Source: Akkermansia muciniphila
GTDB taxonomy: Bacteria > Verrucomicrobiota > Verrucomicrobiia > Verrucomicrobiales > V1-33
DNA: 40,843 nucleotides
Reading direction: 5' to 3'
Assembly (NCBI GenBank): GCA_945861415.1
Contig: CAMAUV010000040.1
Span: forward strand, 1 to 40,843
A program made the position numbers and the translations under genes. The notes below the pieces were generated by a model. It was not told where the DNA came from, ran no database searches, and saw nothing but the letters and a program-made list of their open reading frames with translations. Positions 36,757-40,843 of this stretch are shown piece after piece (positions within the stretch are counted from its first letter, which is position 1; every line of letters begins with the position of its first letter).

Positions 36757-38175
36757 TCAGGCGAGGAGGGGCTTCACCACGTGGCCATGCACATCCGTGA
36801 GGCGGGCATCGCGGCCGCCGTGGCGGAAGGTGAGGCGTTCGTGGTCGAGGCCCAGCTGGTGGAGGATGGTGGCGTGGATGTCGTGGACGTTGACGGGATC
36901 GACGATGGCGTTGGCTCCATACTCATCGGTTTCGCCAAAGGCGCTACCGCCCTTGAAGCCACCGCCGGCCATGAAGATGCTGTAGCCGCTGACGTGATGA
37001 TCGCGTCCGGCACCTTCGCTGACGCCGGGCGTGTGCGGGGTGCGGCCCATTTCTCCGGCCCAGAGGACGATGGTCTCGTCCAGCAGTCCCCGCTGATGAA
37101 GGTCGGTAATGAGCGCGGCGACGGATTGATCGGTGATGCGGGCGTTTTTGGCGTGGTTCTTCTTCAGTTCGCCATGCTGGTCCCACGGCGAGTTGTTGCC
37201 GTCGAAGCTGGGGCAGGTGATTTCCACAAAACGCACTCCGGCTTCCACGAGCCGCCGGGCGCGGAGTGACTGGGTGGCGTAGAGGCGCTGGTGTTCGTCG
37301 GCGGAATCGAGTCCATAGAGGTTGCGGATGTGCTCCGGCTCGCGGCTGATGTCGGCGATATCCGGCACGGTGCTCTGCATGAGAAAGGCCGTCTCGTAGT
37401 TGGTGATGGCGGCCTCAATGGCCTGGGCATCGGAACTCTGTGCGGCGAAGGCGGCGTTTTGTCCGGCCAGCAGGTCGAGCTTGCGGCGCTGCGTCGCGGC
37501 GGCATCACCCGGCACGATGTTGTTCACGGGCGTGCCTTTGGCCCGCATCATCGTGGCCTGATGACTGGCGGGAAGAAACGAACTGCCGAAGTTCTCCAGT
37601 CCACCGTTGGGCACCCAGTCGTTGTTCAGCACGACGTAGCCGGGCAGATTCCTGTTTTCGGTGCCGAGACCATAGGAAACCCATGCGCCGAAGCTGGGGG
37701 CCTGTCCGAGGATGCGTCCGGTGTGGAGCAGGAGGTTCTGCTGACCGTGCAGCGGAAGCTCGCCCACCATGGAACGCACCACGCAGAGGTGGTCCGTTAT
37801 TTTGGCGAGGTGCGGAAACAGCTCGCTCACCCACAGGCCGCTCTGGCCCCGCTGCTTGAACTCCCACGGACTGCCCAGCCACACGCGGCGGCCTTCGCCC
37901 TGAGTGCGTCTGCCCAGCCACCTGGAGTCCAGCGGCTGGCCCTCATGCTTCTTGAGCAGGGGCTTGTAGTCGAAGGTGTCCACGTGGCTCGGGCCGCCGT
38001 CCATGAAGCAAAAGATGACGTTTTTGGCCTTCGCCGCGAAATGCGGGGCGGCGCTGGACTCGCTGGAAAACAATCCATTCAGCGCCAGCATGCCGAATCC
38101 AGCGGAGGCCTGCTGGAGAAAGCCACGACGGGTGAAGGCAGGAGCGATGGAGCCGGGACAGGTGGAGTGTTTCAT
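36757..38175 (-). CDS. Exported DUF1501 protein (third DUF1501 of the window)
   Basis: From ATG 38175 the product has 472 residues. A Tat-like leader (FTRRGFLQQASAGFGMLALNGL) precedes the DUF1501 body: [87 protein letters not shown] and GRDHHVSGYS. It differs strongly from the tandem pair near 30 kb, so it is an older paralog. It starts four bases after the stop of the upstream DUF1553 gene, so the two form an operon, the usual arrangement for these families. An in-frame start at 38250 would place the Arg pair far from the N-terminus and lies inside the upstream gene, so 38175 is preferred. No activity is known for the family. Confidence 0.92.
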   Translation of the reverse strand: MKHSTCPGSIAPAFTRRGFLQQASAGFGMLALNGLFSSESSAAPHFAAKAKNVIFCFMDGGPSHVDTFDYKPLLKKHEGQPLDSRWLGRRTQGEGRRVWLGSPWEFKQRGQSGLWVSELFPHLAKITDHLCVVRSMVGELPLHGQQNLLLHTGRILGQAPSFGAWVSYGLGTENRNLPGYVVLNNDWVPNGGLENFGSSFLPASHQATMMRAKGTPVNNIVPGDAAATQRRKLDLLAGQNAAFAAQSSDAQAIEAAITNYETAFLMQSTVPDIADISREPEHIRNLYGLDSADEHQRLYATQSLRARRLVEAGVRFVEITCPSFDGNNSPWDQHGELKKNHAKNARITDQSVAALITDLHQRGLLDETIVLWAGEMGRTPHTPGVSEGAGRDHHVSGYSIFMAGGGFKGGSAFGETDEYGANAIVDPVNVHDIHATILHQLGLDHERLTFRHGGRDARLTDVHGHVVKPLLA

Positions 38176-38179
38176 AAGC

Positions 38180-40843
38180 CTAACGATAGTGGATGAACTC
38201 CTGGGTGTTGAAAATGGCATGAGCGAGCTGCGTCCATGCGGCCTCGTCATTCAGTGTGTCGGTGGAGCTGGCGAAGTCCCGGAAGGCTGAAGTCCATTGC
38301 TCCAGTTCGCTGGGTCGCGGCATCCGGGCGAAGGCATGGACGAACATGGCAGCGATGCGCTCCGCATGCGTGGCATGCGGTTTTTTCACCAGCCGGGCGG
38401 CCCAGTGTCCGGCGAGCGAGCGGACGAACGGGTCATTGAGCATCACCAGCGACTGCGAGGGCACACTGGTCACGTTGCGTTTTCCGCTGGGCATTTTGGG
38501 GGCCGGCAGGTCGAAGGCGTCGAGAAATGCGGGCGGAGCCATGATGGACATCTGCAGGTAGAGGGAGCGGCGTCCCTCGCCGTCGAGCGGCCCGCTGAAG
38601 AGTCGCTTGGCGGGGTCCTCCGCGGTGCGATGCGGGCGGATGGGTCTTCCGTAAAGGGTGGCATCGAGCCGGCCCGAGACGGCGAGCAGGGCATCGCGGA
38701 TGCCTTCTGCCTCCAGCCGCCGCGTGGGGTAGTGATGGCGGAGGCGATTGGCGGGGTCGCGTTCTTTGGCGGCGGCGGTGACGATGCTGGATTGCAGAAA
38801 TGTTTCGCTGAGCACCAGTCGCCGCACGTGTTTTTTGGTGGACCAGCCATCGCGCATGAACTCGCGGGCCAGCCAGTCGAGCAGTTCGGGATGCGAGGGT
38901 TTGTCGCCGAGCCGGCCAAAGTCATCGGGCGTGGCGACCAGCCCGCTACCGAAGACCCACTGCCACACGCGGTTCACATACACGCGGGAAGTCAACGGAT
39001 GCTCCGGCTGCAGCAGCGATTCGGCAAGTTCGAGCCTTCCGCTGCCGGTGCTTTTTGCCACGTCGTTCCGGCCCGCGAAAAGCTGGAGAAAGTCGGGCAT
39101 CACCAGCTCGCCGAGGATATCCACATTGCCGCGGGCATTAAAATGCAGGCCCGCTTTGGCTGCGATGCGCTCATCCATGCTATTGGCAGTGCGCGGATAC
39201 GCGATGCTCTGCTCCGTGCGGCGGTATTCGGCCACGAGGGTTGCTAGCGGACTGTCGGGCTGGAGCGGATTGGTGTGGCGGACGTTCACCTCGTCTCCAT
39301 CGGAAAGTCCGTCCTCATCGGTGTCGGTCTTGAGCGGGCTGGTTCCCAAAGTGACTTCGGGACCGTCGTTGAGACCGTCGTCATCCGTGTCGGCATCATT
39401 CGGTTTGGTGCCCAGGGCCAACTCGCGGGCATTGGTGAGCCCGTCGGTGTCCGGGTCGCCCGCGGGGCCATTGGCTGGACTCACGCTGCCATTGTCTTTG
39501 GGATCCAGACCGTATTGCGTTTCCCATGCGGAGGGCAATCCGTCTCCGTCGGTGTCCTCACCCGGAACCGCCGTCAGCTTCATGTTCGCAAATCCCAGGT
39601 GAGCCCCGCCAATCTGGACGCCCAGGCCGCTCAAGCCGGCAAACGTCAGGAACCTTGCCCCGCCGGGAATGAGGAGCATGTCCGTCGTGCCGAACTGATG
39701 ATACACAGTCTGCGAATCCCTAGGCTGATCTGTGAAATCGAAGAGTTGAACGACCCGCCCATCCACCAGAATCGCCGCCGATTTGTTCGCGAATTGCGCA
39801 CCAAGGGTCTGACCTGGACGAAAATTTGCGACCCCCACCTGGCCCGTCAGCAGGAGCGCCCGGTCCGCCGTCAAACTGTTATCCTGGCGGATCCTGTCGA
39901 GGTCGAAGGTGATGAACGCATCGCCATGCATGCCGAAACCGGTCCGGGCCGTCTCGTCGGAAAAATCGCCGTCATTGTCTGTGTCGAGAATTAAAGGCGC
40001 GGGGTTCTGGCTGTCGAACTTGCGGTCGCGAAAAACCAGAGCATTGCCGGGCGACTGGCCGGTCGCCCGGGCCTTGCCGTCAGCGAAGCCGCTGATGAAA
40101 TCGAAGACGGGCAGCGCCCCGCCCCCCTGGGCCAGCGCTGTCGGTCCCGTGCCGCTGATGCCACCCGCAAGATTGACCGGATTGCCATCCCCGTGGAAGT
40201 TCTGGGCGACATCCCCCGCGGCATTCCCGATGTTCTCACCCAGCAGCAGGCTGGAGCCGGCGGCGGCGGGCAGACCGGAGCCTAACTTATTAGTCAGCAG
40301 TCGATGGGCCAGCAGCCAGTCGAGGACCGGCCCGTCGCCGGGCTCCGTGCGTTCCTCGCACCAGCGGTGCACCGCTCCCGTGAGCCACGCGGTGAGCCGG
40401 GCATTGGCTTCCTCCAATGTCTTCGGCGCCGGGCCGGTGTAGAGTGTGACAAAGGCATCCAGCGTGTCCTGCGGCTTGCCATCCGCATCATGCGTGACGA
40501 TGCCGGTGATACTCAGCCAGCTCCGCTTGTCGAAGCCGCCGTCCGCCGCGGACAGGCCGGCTGCGAGGCCGGTTCGCGGCGGAAAATTCGGATTCAGCGA
40601 GGCCGTGACGAAATCCACCGTCACCCGGGTGACGCCGTTTTTCAGCGTTGTGTCGCCGAAGCTCGTCCATGCGGGATTCGCGTTATTGAGGAAACCGACC
40701 CGCTCATTTTGGAAGGTGTTTTCATCCATTGTCAGATGCCCGGCAAATTCACCGCCGGCGAGCCGAAGGCTGGTGAATTTTCCCGGCACGAGATGCTGCG
40801 GCGGCATGCGCAGAGCGCCCGGCAGTTTCGAGGACAACGCGTG
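38180..40843 (-). CDS. DUF1553 (PSD1) protein with Ca-binding repeats, 5' end outside window
   Basis: The frame is open from the right edge to TAG 38182-38180, giving 887 visible residues. The N-terminal visible part (about 1-430) is a run of beta-rich sequence (GFLNNANPAWTSFGD, LNPNFPPRTGLAAGLSAADGG, NALVFRDRKFDSQNPAPLIL) resembling inserts of the PSCyt/PSD family. Then come Asp-rich thrombospondin type-3-like repeats, and finally PSD1/DUF1553 (about 560-885: LTSRVYVNRVWQWVFGSGLV, PSHPELLDWLAREFMRDGWS, NVTSVPSQSLVMLNDPFVRS). No CxxCH heme motif occurs in the visible part; any PSCyt1 or PSCyt2 domain must lie upstream of the edge. It ends four bases before the partner DUF1501 gene. Confidence 0.88.
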   Translation of the reverse strand, partial: HALSSKLPGALRMPPQHLVPGKFTSLRLAGGEFAGHLTMDENTFQNERVGFLNNANPAWTSFGDTTLKNGVTRVTVDFVTASLNPNFPPRTGLAAGLSAADGGFDKRSWLSITGIVTHDADGKPQDTLDAFVTLYTGPAPKTLEEANARLTAWLTGAVHRWCEERTEPGDGPVLDWLLAHRLLTNKLGSGLPAAAGSSLLLGENIGNAAGDVAQNFHGDGNPVNLAGGISGTGPTALAQGGGALPVFDFISGFADGKARATGQSPGNALVFRDRKFDSQNPAPLILDTDNDGDFSDETARTGFGMHGDAFITFDLDRIRQDNSLTADRALLLTGQVGVANFRPGQTLGAQFANKSAAILVDGRVVQLFDFTDQPRDSQTVYHQFGTTDMLLIPGGARFLTFAGLSGLGVQIGGAHLGFANMKLTAVPGEDTDGDGLPSAWETQYGLDPKDNGSVSPANGPAGDPDTDGLTNARELALGTKPNDADTDDDGLNDGPEVTLGTSPLKTDTDEDGLSDGDEVNVRHTNPLQPDSPLATLVAEYRRTEQSIAYPRTANSMDERIAAKAGLHFNARGNVDILGELVMPDFLQLFAGRNDVAKSTGSGRLELAESLLQPEHPLTSRVYVNRVWQWVFGSGLVATPDDFGRLGDKPSHPELLDWLAREFMRDGWSTKKHVRRLVLSETFLQSSIVTAAAKERDPANRLRHHYPTRRLEAEGIRDALLAVSGRLDATLYGRPIRPHRTAEDPAKRLFSGPLDGEGRRSLYLQMSIMAPPAFLDAFDLPAPKMPSGKRNVTSVPSQSLVMLNDPFVRSLAGHWAARLVKKPHATHAERIAAMFVHAFARMPRPSELEQWTSAFRDFASSTDTLNDEAAWTQLAHAIFNTQEFIHYR
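39255..39560 (-). repeat. Thrombospondin type-3-like Ca-binding repeat block
   Basis: Within the partial DUF1553 gene, four or more units of the type DTDGDGL, PDTDGL, ADTDDDGL and TDTDEDGLSDGDEV follow at intervals of about 20-30 residues, with phrases like GTKPNDAD and GTSPLKTD between them. This is a protein-level repeat that normally folds around Ca ions as a rigid spacer. At DNA level the units are too diverged to be a CRISPR-like array. Confidence 0.8.

Noticed and set aside
39255..39560. Asp-rich repeats considered as a CRISPR or DNA-level repeat array
   Set aside because: The units vary in length and sequence and stay in one reading frame encoding Ca-binding repeats, so it is a protein repeat.

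Overview
The window looks like a chromosomal segment from a member of the Verrucomicrobiota (PVC superphylum). DNA is GC-rich. Almost every gene belongs to a family typical of that group: DUF1549/DUF1553 (PSCyt/PSD) proteins, DUF1501 proteins, DUF1080 3-keto-glycoside hydrolases, Tat-exported Gfo/Idh/MocA oxidoreductases, PVC-type propeller/cytochrome fusions, DUF6807, CotH and LamG proteins. Family names come from reading motifs and domain order; no database search was run. No rRNA, tRNA, CRISPR array, replication origin or transcriptional regulator was seen.

Layout. (1) 1-959: the end of an IS3-type insertion sequence (partial OrfA reading leftward, likely terminus near 148), then about 800 bp of broken reading frames. 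(2) 960-6395: an ActP-like sodium/solute symporter; a convergent single-chain fusion of a GH2/GH5-like TIM barrel with a family-2 glycosyltransferase; and a divergent DUF72 protein. (3) 6488-15128: a same-strand run of a Tat-signal Gfo/Idh/MocA oxidoreductase, a secreted cupredoxin-PA14 protein, a secreted beta-propeller protein, a second tandem copy of that pair in a damaged state, and a small secreted DUF1080 protein. (4) 15326-23344: two large leftward secreted proteins, a 1708-residue CotH/lamin-tail/LamG mosaic and a LamG-DUF1080-DUF1080 protein; the latter diverges from the next gene. (5) 23345-24934: a GH32-type glycosidase frame interrupted by two in-frame stop codons. (6) 25340-35599: a rightward cluster of a diheme DUF1549/DUF1553 protein, two tandem DUF1501 paralogs (the first overlaps its upstream neighbour by 11 nt), a DUF6807 protein and a propeller-HEAT-cytochrome c protein. 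(7) 35680-36756: a small lipoprotein with an apparent ATT start, an IS630-type helix-turn-helix fragment and a candidate terminator. (8) 36757-40843: a leftward DUF1553-DUF1501 pair, the former cut by the right edge and carrying thrombospondin type-3-like Ca-binding repeats.

How the genes may work together. Nearly all products carry Sec, Tat or lipoprotein signals, so this is mainly an exported apparatus for recognising, oxidising and cleaving carbohydrates. LamG and PA14 modules could bind glycans; Gfo/Idh/MocA and the propeller proteins could oxidise sugars; DUF1080 proteins could cleave 3-keto-glycosides; the cupredoxin and c-type cytochromes could carry the electrons; the symporter could import small acids or sugars. 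This scheme is inference. The most distinctive parts are the duplicated cupredoxin-PA14/propeller pair, the glycosidase-glycosyltransferase fusion, and a cluster of lesions (frameshifts, nonsense codons, lost ATG starts) that signals either active gene decay or sequence error.
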